Positions 17,805 through 27,459 of a stretch of DNA of 64,000 nucleotides are shown piece by piece. The stretch spans positions 1,302,001 to 1,366,000 of the forward strand of contig CAWJMF010000002.1 of NCBI GenBank assembly GCA_963843945.1. The letters are read 5' to 3'. The notes below the pieces were generated by a model that was not told the DNA's origin, made no database searches, and worked only from the letters and a program-made list of their open reading frames with translations. A program made the position numbers and the translations under genes. The first letter of the stretch is position 1. Every line of letters begins with the position of its first letter. The stretch comes from CAWJMF01 sp963843945 (lineage in GTDB: Bacteria > Vulcanimicrobiota > Vulcanimicrobiia > Vulcanimicrobiales > Vulcanimicrobiaceae).

Positions 17805-18670
17805 CAGCCGCGCTTGAGAGCGAGGACCAGCGCCGCCGGCGTGGCGCCGAGCTTCCCGAATTCCCACAGATCGATCGCGTCGACCGCGACCTTCTTCTTG
17901 CGCAAGAGCGGTAAGACGGTACGAAAGCGGAGGTTGGCGAGCACGCGGCGCTTGCCGAGCACGAGGACGCCGGCGCCCAAATCTTCTCCAAGCGGCACTT
18001 CGATGCGTTCGAGCGTTGCGAACGCGGCGCTGCCGTCGACCAAGCCCGGTGCGAACAGCACCGTTTCCGTATCGATCGGCGAGACGACCGAACGCAGGCG
18101 GCGCGCTTCCTCGGAAAACGGAACCTCGACGACGCGCAGGCCGATCGATTCCGCGTACGCCGCGAGTTGCGCCCGGCCGTGGGCGTTGCCGCGCGCGACG
18201 CGGGCGATGCCGACGTCGCTGCGCCGGAAGGCCGGCACGCCGAGGTAGAGCACCTCGCCGAGCAGCATCGCATCCTCGCCGTCGAACAGGCCGGGGGCTT
18301 GGATGCGGCCCACGATCGGAACTCGCAGCTCCGCCAGCGCCGCCTCGAGCCCGGCGGGCTCGGTGCGGCGGGCGGGATCGCTCGGCCGCATGAGAAAGGC
18401 GCCGGCCGGAAAGACGACCGCGTCGTCGGCGCACAGCGAGGCCAGCGGCGAACGTTCGGGCGCGTCGAGAACCGTGGTCGCCACACCGCTAGCCGCCAAG
18501 CGTCCCAGTAGAACGTCCTGCTGCGCGCGCGCTCGGCTCGCGATGAGGTGCGGTTCGCCGTGCAGCGGCAGTTCGCGCTCGAGTTCCGGCGACGTTCGCA
18601 CCACGATCGCGCCCTGCAACGCTGCCACCGCACCGCCGGCGAACGGCGCTTGTAACGTCGCTGAGATCAT
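17804..18670 (-). CDS. DDAH/amidinotransferase-fold protein lacking catalytic residues
   Basis: A 288-residue protein resembling dimethylarginine dimethylaminohydrolases. Recognisable segments are the acidic pair before a VVFPAGAFLMRPS strand (compare ED then an IITRPG strand in DDAH), RR-E after it, DGEDAMLLGEVLYLG and SPIDTETVLFAPG. My alignment by eye with the Pseudomonas enzyme puts Arg191 where the catalytic His should be and Ala280 where the catalytic Cys should be. The chain has only one Cys, far from the C-terminus. It is therefore probably a pseudoenzyme or a member with another role. It sits between a YncE/phosphatase gene (five bases upstream) and a metallophosphatase gene (coupled). 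Confidence 0.7.
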   Translation of the reverse strand: MISATLQAPFAGGAVAALQGAIVVRTSPELERELPLHGEPHLIASRARAQQDVLLGRLAASGVATTVLDAPERSPLASLCADDAVVFPAGAFLMRPSDPARRTEPAGLEAALAELRVPIVGRIQAPGLFDGEDAMLLGEVLYLGVPAFRRSDVGIARVARGNAHGRAQLAAYAESIGLRVVEVPFSEEARRLRSVVSPIDTETVLFAPGLVDGSAAFATLERIEVPLGEDLGAGVLVLGKRRVLANLRFRTVLPLLRKKKVAVDAIDLWEFGKLGATPAALVLALKRG

Positions 18671-18675
18671 GCCCT

Positions 18676-21217
18676 CTATTTGGGCTCGAACGGCGTCAGG
18701 TCCGCCTTGGGCGAGAAGAAATCGCTCAGGTCGGTCGCCAGCGCATCGCCGAGCGAGAGCGGGGGCAAACCGAGGATCTCCTCTTCTGTCTTCAAGACGC
18801 CGGCGGTTGAGGTATGACGCATTCCGAGGAAATGGCGCTTCGCGTACGGCGACACGACGATCGCGTAGGCGCGCTGCAGGTTGACGTGGTCGCGGCTGAG
18901 CGCCGAATCGCCCGCCATGATGAAGATCGCGGTCGAGCGCCACTGCGCCGAGTGCGTCAAGTACGCGACGATCGTGCCCAGCGCACGATCGCCGTCGGCG
19001 ACCTGATCGGCGAGCGGGGGCAGGTCCTTACCCGCGACCCCGCGGTCACCGGGGAGCGAGACGTAGGTGAACTCGGGCGTTTCACCGGCCTGCGCGAGCG
19101 TGTCGAAATCGCGCACGAACTCGGCCGCGCGAGCCGTATCGCGGACGTGCGCGTTGAGGCTCGCGTACTGCAAGTCGACGTGTCCCATGAGCGCGAGCGG
19201 CGCCGGCGTGTCGAACGCGAAGCGTCCACCGAGGCCGGTGCCGGCGGAGTCGGGCGCGTACCCGGTGACCTGCACGAACTCGCCGTAGTCGCGGAAGCTC
19301 CGGTCGTGGAGTGCCAGCGCGTTGAAGATGTATCCAGCGCGCGGATAATCCTCGGGATCCTGGCCGTAGCCGAGGCCCGCGGCGGGGCTCTCGAAAGCGA
19401 AGCGCTCGGTAAAGAGCGCCGCGAGCCCGGCGGCGGCGAACTGCGGAGCGGCTCTGCTGCTCCACGCGTCGGCGTAGAAGTTGCCCGCCAATCCGAACGT
19501 TTGCGCGAGCGCGTGCAGATTCGGCGTGAGGCTGCGGTCGTAGGCGACCAGCCCCGGATCGCCCGGGCCGTAGGCAGCACCGGAGGCATCGGCGAGATCG
19601 CCCAGCATCGCGTCGTAGGTCTTGCTCGACTCGACGATCACGACGACGTGGCGGAGCGTGCGCGAGCGCGACGTGCCGAGCAACGGAACGATTTTATCGT
19701 GACGCGCCGGACGAACGCTGCGCTGGTAACCCAGCGCGTGCGCGGTCGAGACGTGCAGGTTGACGTCGCCGAGGTCGATGCGTTCGAGCGTCGACCACAC
19801 CGCGCTGCTATCGCCGGCGACTTCGAGCACGTTGCCGCGCGGACTCACCGCGAGCGGACGGTCCCCCTGGAAGCCGCGGTCCTGACCGATGCCCTTCGCA
19901 TTGACGACGTAGAGCGAACGGCCGTCGTGCGAGAGCGCGAGCGCGACGGGGTACCAGCCGGTCGGAATGAGTCCCAGACGATGCAAGTGCTGAGGATCGC
20001 TAGCGTCGAGTACGGCGATCGCATTGATTCCGGCAAGTGCGACGTAGAGCCGTTTCTCGTCCCGGCTCAAGACGAGCGCGCTCGGCTGCGTTCCGTATGG
20101 TCCCCGATCGAAGAGCCGCAGTTCCGTACCGCCGGCCACGACCGGCGAGCCTGCGAGCGCGACGGTCGCGACCCGGTCGACGTTGCTCATCGCGACGAAA
20201 AGATAGGGCTTCGTACGCATCGCAACGAGCGCCGCAGGCTGCGCGCCGCCTGCAATGCGCAGGCCGTCGGGGCGCCGGTCGAGCGGTAGCGCGAGCTGCG
20301 GCGGCACGAAGCTCCCGCTCGCGTCGAGCGCGATCAACGACAGCGACGAAGCCCGTTGCAGATCTTCGGGAACGGTCGCGAAGGGCGGCGCCGCGGCCGG
20401 CTTCGGCCAGCGGCGCGTAAGCGCCGAGGCCTTCGTTGGCGACGGCCAGCTGCGAACGCACGACGGCCGCCGCGAACGGAAAGAATCCAACCGCCACGGC
20501 CGTTCCGCTGGTCGCGCGCGTTGCCGGATCGATCGAGATGACGTCTCCGCCAAGGTGATCGACGACGTAGGCGCGCGAACCGTCGGGCGCCAGCGCGATC
20601 GTGCTCGGATAGGCGTGCCCCGCGCTCGCGGAGCGCGCATCCGTGGACGGGACGGCGATCGTGTGATGCGCGTCGCGCGTCAGGTGCCCGGAGCCGTCGA
20701 GATCGAAAGCGTAGACCGCGTTTTGCGGACCGCCCGAGGCGAGCACGAGGACGTTGGCCGCATTGAGCGGATCGCGCAGCGCGACGATGCCCGCGAAGAA
20801 GCTTTCGCCCGGCGCGCGATAACGGTCGACTACCTCGAGCGACGCCGTATCGACGACCGCCAGCGACGAACCGCCGCGCGTGATGCCGTCGAGCGCGCTG
20901 ACCTCGTCGCCTTGGCCTTCCGCGCCGTTGGACACGATGGCGAAGCGATCGTCGGGCGTCAGCGCCACGCCGAGCGCGCCCATGCCCGTTACGACGCTCT
21001 TGCCGGCAGGCGAGACGATTCGTCCCGAGGGCAGGATGCGCGAATACGGTTCGAGCGTGTCGACCGTACCGGCGGGCCGGGCCCCGGCAGGCGATTCGAA
21101 CGTTACCGCGGGGGAAGCCGGGCCTTGGCCCAGCGCGGCCGGCGGCATAAGCGCAAAGGCGAAGAGGGCCGCGGGTGCGGCCCAGCGGCGAAAAGCTGGA
21201 TGCATTACCGAGGCCAT
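18676..21217 (-). pseudogene. Bifunctional YncE-like beta-propeller / alkaline phosphatase-family protein, one frameshift
   Basis: Two reading frames together encode one exported protein of about 846 residues. The first (from 21,217) has a signal peptide and YVTN/YncE-type propeller repeats. The second (to 18,676) continues the propeller (PSALVLSRDEKRLYVALAG, GWYPVALALSHDGRSLYVV) and then gives a phosphoesterase domain with HVVVIVESSKTYDAMLGD, a nucleophile/metal-type motif of the alkaline phosphatase superfamily. The break lies in the GC-rich stretch 20,381-20,408 and is repaired by removing one base. Neither half shows other damage, so sequence error is as likely as a real mutation. It heads the cluster with the DDAH-like, metallophosphatase and ABC genes. 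Confidence 0.78.
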
Positions 21218-21269
21218 TTAGGACTCACGTACGGCGCGACCCCTGAGCCCAAGCAACCGGCCCGGCGGC

Positions 21270-21971
21270 TTAGCCCTCGTCCAAACGGTAGCCGATGCCG
21301 TGGACGGAGCTGATCCGGAGGCGCGAGCCGACCTCGCGCAGCTTCTTGCGCAGCATGCCGATGTGCACGTCGACCACGCGAGTGGCCACGCCCGAAACGT
21401 CGTGCCAGACGTGCTCCAAGATTTCGGCTCGCGTCAACAGGCGGCCGTCGGCGTCGGCTAGGTACTCGAGCAAACTGAATTCCAGCTGGGTGAGGTCGGC
21501 GCTCGAGCCGCCTTCGTGTTCGAGCGTTTGGCGCTCGCGCACCAGCACGACGTCGCCGAACTGCAGGCGCGGCGTGGCGAGGCTGTGCACCCGATCGCGC
21601 CGCCGTAAGAAGGCGTTGACGCGCGCCAGCAACTCTTCGCTCGGGAACGGCCGCATCAAGAGATCGTCGGCGCCGAGCTCGAGGCCGGTCGACTTGATGT
21701 CTTCGGCGCTATAGCCGCTCGTCAGGAGGATGTAGGCGTCGCTCGTCTGCGCGATCGTCGCGCACAGGTCGAGCCCCCAGATGTCCGGCAGGGCGAGACC
21801 CAGCAGCACGACGTCGGGCCGGTACTCGCTCAGGAGCCGCAGGCCATCGCGTCCGGTAAAAGCGATGCGTACGTCGTAGCCGGCCCGGGCAAGCTGGGAC
21901 GCCTCGTCCTTGGCTTCGATCGGATCGTCTTCGATGATGAGAATTCGCGCGCCAACTGCCTCGCCCGGCAT
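21270..21971 (-). CDS. OmpR-family response regulator, phosphoacceptor Asp missing
   Basis: A 233-residue regulator: receiver domain (about 9-125) and OmpR/PhoB winged-helix DNA-binding domain (about 135-231, ending GIGYRL). The acidic pair Asp15/Asp16 and the Thr84 switch are present. The acceptor position in DVVLLGLALPD is Gly58 instead of Asp, and the conserved Lys is Arg107 (LLMRPF). The codon is GGT, one base from GAT. It likely acts without aspartyl phosphorylation, as other atypical OmpR-type regulators do. No histidine kinase gene is adjacent. It follows malic enzyme by nine bases. Confidence 0.88.
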   Translation of the reverse strand: MPGEAVGARILIIEDDPIEAKDEASQLARAGYDVRIAFTGRDGLRLLSEYRPDVVLLGLALPDIWGLDLCATIAQTSDAYILLTSGYSAEDIKSTGLELGADDLLMRPFPSEELLARVNAFLRRRDRVHSLATPRLQFGDVVLVRERQTLEHEGGSSADLTQLEFSLLEYLADADGRLLTRAEILEHVWHDVSGVATRVVDVHIGMLRKKLREVGSRLRISSVHGIGYRLDEG

Positions 21972-21980
21972 AGCCTCCCG

Positions 21981-23425
21981 TCAGACCGGCGCCGCTATTT
22001 CCTCGCCTTCGGTCACCATCAGTTGTCGGCGCGCGACGCCTTCCTCAATAGCCGCCGTCGCGACGGCACGCGCGACCGCGTCGACGACGCGCGTGTCAAA
22101 GACCGATGGTACGACGTATTCGGGCCCGCGCTCGGCCTCGGTGATGATGCCGGCAATCGCGCGCGCCGCGGCCAGTTTCATGCCGTCGGTGATGCGCTCG
22201 GCCCGGCAATCGAGCGCTCCCCGGAAGATCCCCGGAAAGGCCAGCAAGTTGTTGACCTGATTGGGAAAGTCCGAGCGCCCGGTCGCCATGACCGCGACGT
22301 ACGGTGCGGCGGCGTCGGGCATGATCTCGGGCGTCGGGTTGGCCATCGCGAACACGATCGGATCGCGCGCCATGCCTTTGATGTCCTCGGGACGCAAGAT
22401 GCCGGGCGCCGAAACGCCGATGAAGACGTCGGCTCCGACGAGCACGTCGCCCAGCGCCCCGCGCCGGTTCTCCCGGTTCGTGTGTTCGGCAAGCCAAGTC
22501 CAATGTGAGTTGTCGTACTGATCGATCCGGTTCAGCGCACCGGCGCGGTCGACCGGAATGACGTCCCGCACGCCCGAGGCCAGCAACATCTTCATCGTCG
22601 CCGTTCCGGCCGCGCCGCTGCCGGCTACGACGACCGTGAGATCTTCCATGCCGCTTGCCCACGACGGCCGCGGCATTGATCAAGCGCCGCGAGGATGACG
22701 ACGGCGGTCCCGTGCTGATCGTCGTGCATCACGGGGATGTCCAAGCGTTCCTGGAGACGCCGCTCGATTTCGAAGCAGCGCGGCGCGCTGATGTCCTCGA
22801 GATTGATGCCGCCGAAGATCGGCGCGATTCGCACGACCGTTTCGACGATTTCGTCAACGTCTTTCGTATCGAGGCAGATCGGGAAAGCGTCGATGTTTGC
22901 AAACTGCTTGAAAAGCATGCACTTGCCTTCCATCACCGGGGCCGCACCGAGCGGACCGATGTCGCCCAGACCCAGCACGGCGGTTCCGTCGGTCACGACG
23001 GCGACCGTGTTGCGCTTGATCGTCAGCTGAAAGGCCTTCGAGGGATCGGCAGCGATCGCCATCGAGACGCGCGCGACGCCCGGCGTGTAGACCGTCGAAA
23101 GATCCGTCCGCGTCTTGACCGGAATCTTCGGCTCGACCGAAATCTTGCCGCCCAAGTGGGCGAGGAAGGTCGAGTCGGAGAGGCTGACCATGCGCACGCC
23201 CTCGAGCCGTTCGACGGCGCTGCGAACCGCCAGGCCAACCGCATCCGACGCGACCGTCACCGTAACGTCGCGGGTGACGTGGTTCTTACCGACCGAGCGC
23301 ATGTCGACCGCGCCGATGATGCCGCCGGCATCGCCGATTGCCGATGCGAGCGAGCCGAACGCGCCGGGATGCGACGGCATCTCGAGGCGCATGATGATCG
23401 TGTATCCTATCGTTGGTGAAGCCAT
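21981..23425 (-). pseudogene. NAD(P)-dependent malic enzyme with N-terminal ACT domain, two frameshifts
   Basis: Three frames combine into about 480 residues: an ACT-type ligand-binding domain (about 1-85, MRLEMPSHPGAFGSLASAIG), the malic N-domain (VYTPGVARVS, VTDGTAVLGLGDIG, GINLEDISAPRCFEIE, MHDDQHGTA) and the NAD-binding domain (VVVAGSGAAGTA, ANPTPEI, DFPNQVNN). It oxidatively decarboxylates malate to pyruvate. The breaks are one surplus base near 22,681 (before INAAAVVGK) and one near 22,650 (before MEDLTVVVAG), only 31 bases apart. All catalytic motifs are intact, so sequencing error is plausible. The ACT domain suggests allosteric control by an amino acid or similar ligand. Confidence 0.85.
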
Positions 23426-23475
23426 ACGGGAGCCTTCTTCGACGGTCGGTGAGCCCCTCGGACGCGGGTGACCGT

Positions 23476-24807
23476 TTAGTTTCCCGAGACCGTCATTTCC
23501 GCCACGCGAAATGAGGGCGCGACGATCGCCGAATCGAAGCGCAGATCCGCCGCGACCGCGTCGACGGCGCCTAAGATCGCGGCAATGTTTCCGGTGACGG
23601 TGAACTCGTCGAGCGGCGACGTAAGCGCGCCGTTCTCGATGAGGAATCCGCGGGCGCCGCGGCTGTACGTGCCGCTCACCGTCTCGGCCGCAAAACCGAT
23701 CGTATCGAGCACGAGAACGCCCCGTGCGGTCGCGGCGATCAGTTCGTCGAGCGTTCCGCTGCCGGCCTCGAGGTAGAAGTTATTCGGACCGATCCCGTCG
23801 CCGGCCGAATTCGCGGTGCTGCGCGCACCGAGTTTGCGGGCGTAGTACGTATCGTACAGGTACGTGCGCAAGACGCCGCGCTCGAAGACGAGCGTGTTCT
23901 GCGTCGGCACGCCTTCGGCGTCGAAGGGCGAGGTTCCCAAACCCGCGCGCAGGCGTCCGTCGTCGTGAATCGTGACGAGCTCGCTGCCGATGCGCTCGCC
24001 GACTTTGCCGATCAAAAACGAATTGCCGAGCGCGACGTTGCGGGCGTTGACCGCATTGAAGAGGTCGGCCAGCAGCGAGCCGGCGACGTCGCGCTCGAAA
24101 ATGACCGGACAACGCATCGTATCAGGCTTGCGCGAGCCGATCGATTCGACCGCGCGCCGCGCTGCGCAGCGCGCGACGGACGCGACCGGCTCGAGCTCGG
24201 CATAGCTGCGAGCGGCCGAACCGTAGGATGCGATCCGCTTGCGCTCGCCATCCGCGGCGATCGGGCTGGTACCGCGCGAAACGCTCGTGCTGCGGTACGA
24301 ACCGCGAAAGCCGCGCGAATTGACGAGCGCGGTCGTCGCGCTCGAGTCGCCCGCGCGCGAACCGCGCGAATTGACGATGCGCGGATCGAACTCGCGCACC
24401 GAGCGCTCCAGCAAAAGCGCGTCGTCGAGCTTCGCTTCGGGATCGCGCCGCTCGACGTCGAGCGCGAAGATTCCGAGATCCTCGTCGCCGGCGGCGCCCG
24501 TCGCCTCGTCGGGCAGGCCGGACAGCGCGTCGGGCGCGACGTAACGTGCCGCGGCGACCGCTTCGATCACGAACGCCGGCAGACCACCGGACCCGAAGTC
24601 GTTCGTCGAAAGCGAAGCTTTCGCGCCGTCGACGAAGACGCGTACCGTCAAGAAACGCGCCGTCGAGCGTTCGAGCTTTTCGATTTCGCGGTCGCGGGCC
24701 TGGACGCTGAAACGCTCGACGACGCGGCAGGTCGCTTCCGCATCGCTCGCTCCGGCGGCCAGCGCCAATTCGACCGCGGTGTCGGCCAGTTCCAGCGCGT
24801 CAGCCAA
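23476..24807 (-). CDS. pmbA: TldD/PmbA family protein, TldE (PmbA) subunit
   Basis: A 443-residue protein of the TldE/PmbA type. It pairs with TldD to form a heterodimeric protease that, in E. coli, processes microcin B17 and degrades the CcdA antitoxin. It has the family pattern (SVQARDREIEKLE near the N-terminus, ERGVLRTYLYDTYYARKLG in the middle) but lacks the HEXXXH zinc motif, as expected for the non-catalytic partner. Its start overlaps the end of tldD by eight bases. The substrate is unknown; no peptide-antibiotic gene lies nearby. Confidence 0.9.
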   Translation of the reverse strand: MADALELADTAVELALAAGASDAEATCRVVERFSVQARDREIEKLERSTARFLTVRVFVDGAKASLSTNDFGSGGLPAFVIEAVAAARYVAPDALSGLPDEATGAAGDEDLGIFALDVERRDPEAKLDDALLLERSVREFDPRIVNSRGSRAGDSSATTALVNSRGFRGSYRSTSVSRGTSPIAADGERKRIASYGSAARSYAELEPVASVARCAARRAVESIGSRKPDTMRCPVIFERDVAGSLLADLFNAVNARNVALGNSFLIGKVGERIGSELVTIHDDGRLRAGLGTSPFDAEGVPTQNTLVFERGVLRTYLYDTYYARKLGARSTANSAGDGIGPNNFYLEAGSGTLDELIAATARGVLVLDTIGFAAETVSGTYSRGARGFLIENGALTSPLDEFTVTGNIAAILGAVDAVAADLRFDSAIVAPSFRVAEMTVSGN

Positions 24808-26206
24808 GCGCCGAACCGCCCACGGTGACGCGCGACAGTTTCACGGTCGGCATGCCGACGCCGACCGGCACGCTTTGGCCGCCCTTACCGCAGGTATAGG
24901 AACGCGTGGCGAAGCGCGCGTCGCTGCCGGTCAGCACCACGCGCGTCATGACCTCGGGCCCGTTGCCGATCAGCGTCGCACCGCGCACCGGCGCCGTCAG
25001 CTTGCCGTCTTCGATCAGATAACCCTCGGCTAGCATGAAGACGAAGTCGCCCTTGCTGATCTCGACCTGACCGCCGGCGAACGACTTGGCGTAGATGCCG
25101 CGTTTGACCGAGCCGACGATCTCGTCGTGCGTCGAGGTGCCGGCCGCCATGTAGGTGTTGCACATGCGCGGTTGCGGCAAGAAACGAAACGACTGGCGTC
25201 GTCCGCTTCCGGTCGAGGGTACGCCCATCAGCGCGCCGTTGAGTCGGTCCTGCATGTAGCCGCGCAAGATGCCGTTCTCCACGAGAACCTTGTGCTGGCC
25301 GGGCGTCCCCTCGTCATCCACGCTCAGACTCCCGCGTTCTTCGGGCAAGTTGCCGTCGTCGTAGATCGTCACCAGCTCGCTCGCCACGCGCTCGCCGATC
25401 CGGCCGCTGTAGAGCGAGGTTCCGTGCCGGTTAAAGTCACCTTCGAGTCCGTGGCCGACGGCCTCGTGCAGGAGCACGCCGCCGCTACCGGGTCCCACGA
25501 CGACTTCGAACTCCCCGGCGGGAGCATCCACCGCTTCGCAGTTGACGCACGCGACGCGAGCGGCTTCGCTCGCGATCGACTCGGGGGTGCGCGCGACGAA
25601 GTAATCGAGGTTCGTCCGTCCGCCGTCGCCGCAGGTTCCGGTGCCGCGCCGCGCGCCGTTTGCGACGCATTGCACGAAGAGCGTGACCAGCGGCCGGCGA
25701 TCGCTGACCAGCGCGCCGTCGCTGGTGAGAATGGCGACCTCTTGCAATTCGTCCGAGATCGTCGCATTGACGGAGAGGATGCGCGAGTCGAAGGCGCGCG
25801 CGGCGCGGTCGGCCCGCTCGAGAAGACCCACGTACGATGCCGAGTCTGCGCGCAACGTGCGCGCCTCGAGCGGTCCGTAATAGTTGCCCTGCGCTCCGCT
25901 CGCGCTCGCGAGCGGCGTGCTGCCGTTACCGCTGTTGCGGTCCTTTGCGATCAGGGCCGCCACGCGAGCGGTATTGCGCAGCGATTCCGGCGAGAGGTCG
26001 CCGGTGTGCGCGTAGCCCGCACGCTCGCCGGAGATGACGCGCACGCCGACCCCGGCGTTGAGCGCGATCCCGGCTTCGTGGATGCGCCCGTCTTGCAAGC
26101 GGAACGAACGCGTCACGCGCCGTTCGTAGAAGGCATCGGCGTAGTCGCCGGCTCCGAGCGACCGCCCAAGAATCGCGCAAAGAGCCGGCGCGTCGAGCTG
26201 CATCAC
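24800..26206 (-). CDS. tldD: Metalloprotease TldD
   Basis: A 468-residue catalytic subunit of the TldD/TldE protease. The zinc motif HEXXXH is His247-Glu248-Ala-Val-Gly-His252 in LLHEAVGHGLEGDF, and the Cys near the C-terminus (YTCGKGG) is in the position of the third metal ligand. N-terminal and C-terminal family segments are complete. The operon order tldD-tldE with an eight-base overlap fits obligate heterodimer formation. Confidence 0.93.
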   Translation of the reverse strand: MMQLDAPALCAILGRSLGAGDYADAFYERRVTRSFRLQDGRIHEAGIALNAGVGVRVISGERAGYAHTGDLSPESLRNTARVAALIAKDRNSGNGSTPLASASGAQGNYYGPLEARTLRADSASYVGLLERADRAARAFDSRILSVNATISDELQEVAILTSDGALVSDRRPLVTLFVQCVANGARRGTGTCGDGGRTNLDYFVARTPESIASEAARVACVNCEAVDAPAGEFEVVVGPGSGGVLLHEAVGHGLEGDFNRHGTSLYSGRIGERVASELVTIYDDGNLPEERGSLSVDDEGTPGQHKVLVENGILRGYMQDRLNGALMGVPSTGSGRRQSFRFLPQPRMCNTYMAAGTSTHDEIVGSVKRGIYAKSFAGGQVEISKGDFVFMLAEGYLIEDGKLTAPVRGATLIGNGPEVMTRVVLTGSDARFATRSYTCGKGGQSVPVGVGMPTVKLSRVTVGGSALG

Positions 26207-26252
26207 TGCGGCTGTTCGCGCCGGCCCTCCGAACCTCCGGGGAAGACGGAGG

Positions 26253-27338
26253 TTACTTGTTCGGCTCGCCCTCGGGGTGCTGAGCCGGCGGATGTTGCGG
26301 CTGCCCTTGCGGGTGTCCGGATTGCGGCGCCGGTTTCGCGTACGACGGCTGCGCCGGATGCTGCGAGTACGCCGACGCCGGCGGGTGCTGCGAGTACGTC
26401 GACGACGGCGGATGCTGCGAGTACGTCGAGGCCGGCGGATGTTGCGCGTACGTCGATGACGCGGAATGTTGCGAGTACGCCGAGCCCGACGGATGCATCG
26501 ACTGACCGCCGTAGCCGCTCGACGCGCCGGACGCGTGCGGCTGCGAGATCACGTGCTCTTGCGCGGCTTGCCGGTCTTCGGCTTGGAGCGGCGTGTAGCC
26601 GGCCGGCCGATTTTCCTTGTTCAGCGGCTGCGTGTAGGCGGCGCGCTCGGGCGGAATCTGCCCGTGATTGACCGAGGCGAGATTGCTGCGGTCGTGCGCG
26701 GCGACCGAAACGTGCTGCTTTTGCTCCGGCGTCGGCGGGAGGTGCTCCTCTTGCATCGCGCTGCGCTGTTCCTCGCTCGGCTGCGCCGCAACGCCCCCGG
26801 GGCCGCCGTTGTAGCTCACCCGGTTCACCGTCGTGTTGTTGTTCACCACGACCGTGTTGTTGATGTAGGTGTTGTGGACGATCGTCGTGTTGACGTTCGT
26901 CACCGCGGTATTGTAACGGAACGCGTTACCGTACCAGCCGCCGCCGACGTATCCCACGCCGAAATATCCGGCGCCGTAGTTCACGCCGCCGTAGAAGCCG
27001 ACGTGCGGACCCCAGTAGCCGCCGTGCCACGCGTAGTAGCCGCCGCTGTAACCCCAGTAGCCCGGCGTCCAGAGATAGCCGGGTTGCGGCGCGGCAACCC
27101 ACGTTCCGGGAACCCAGTAGTATCCGGCCGGACCCCAGCCCCAGTAGCCGGGCGCCCAAATGAGATTCGGTCCCGGACAGGGCGGCTGCACGTAGACGGG
27201 CAGCGCCGGCGGACCGATGTTGACGGAAAGGCCGATCGCGAATTGGGCGGATGCCGGAGCCGGCATTCCGAGCATCGGCACCGCGAAAAGTAAGAGTGCG
27301 GCTGCGCCGGCTTTGATGAAGTGAAGAAAACGTGACAT
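26253..27338 (-). CDS. YXWGXW-repeat secreted protein
   Basis: A 361-residue exported protein with a signal peptide (about 1-32). The N-terminal half has several aromatic Gly-rich units (IWAPGYWGWGPAGYYW, YLWTPGYWG and others), as in YXWGXW-repeat proteins of unknown function. It is followed by an Asn/Thr/Val beta-type strand region. The C-terminal third is low complexity, Gln/His/Pro/Ser/Tyr-rich with a nine-residue tandem repeat. Such proteins are envelope-associated and perhaps structural. There are 121 non-coding bases before its start. Confidence 0.8.
   Translation of the reverse strand: MSRFLHFIKAGAAALLLFAVPMLGMPAPASAQFAIGLSVNIGPPALPVYVQPPCPGPNLIWAPGYWGWGPAGYYWVPGTWVAAPQPGYLWTPGYWGYSGGYYAWHGGYWGPHVGFYGGVNYGAGYFGVGYVGGGWYGNAFRYNTAVTNVNTTIVHNTYINNTVVVNNNTTVNRVSYNGGPGGVAAQPSEEQRSAMQEEHLPPTPEQKQHVSVAAHDRSNLASVNHGQIPPERAAYTQPLNKENRPAGYTPLQAEDRQAAQEHVISQPHASGASSGYGGQSMHPSGSAYSQHSASSTYAQHPPASTYSQHPPSSTYSQHPPASAYSQHPAQPSYAKPAPQSGHPQGQPQHPPAQHPEGEPNK
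26361..26485 (-). repeat. 27-bp tandem repeat encoding (S/T)(A/T)YSQHPP(A/S)
   Basis: About four and a half diverged copies of a 27-base unit lie inside the YXWGXW gene. They encode a nine-residue motif of the form (S/T)-(A/T)-Tyr-(S/A)-Gln-His-Pro-Pro-(A/S). Copies differ mostly at the third base and at the last residue, so the repeat is under protein-level constraint. Copy number is likely to vary between strains. Confidence 0.8.
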
Positions 27339-27459
27339 GAGCGGGTCTCCCTAGCGGTTTGTACGACCCTAACTGTACCCGCTCGCCTTCCGCGATGCTA
27401 CGCGCGCGGCCAAACTCTCACAGGCCTCTCATGATGAGAATTCGATGCGCGTCGCGTTT

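Noticed and set aside
18814..20289. 491-codon plus-strand frame over the YncE/phosphatase gene
   Set aside because: Charged low-complexity antisense translation. The minus-strand product has clear propeller and phosphatase motifs.
26361..26485. CRISPR-like short repeats
   Set aside because: The repeats are in-frame 27-base codon repeats without spacers and lie inside a coding sequence. No cas gene is present.
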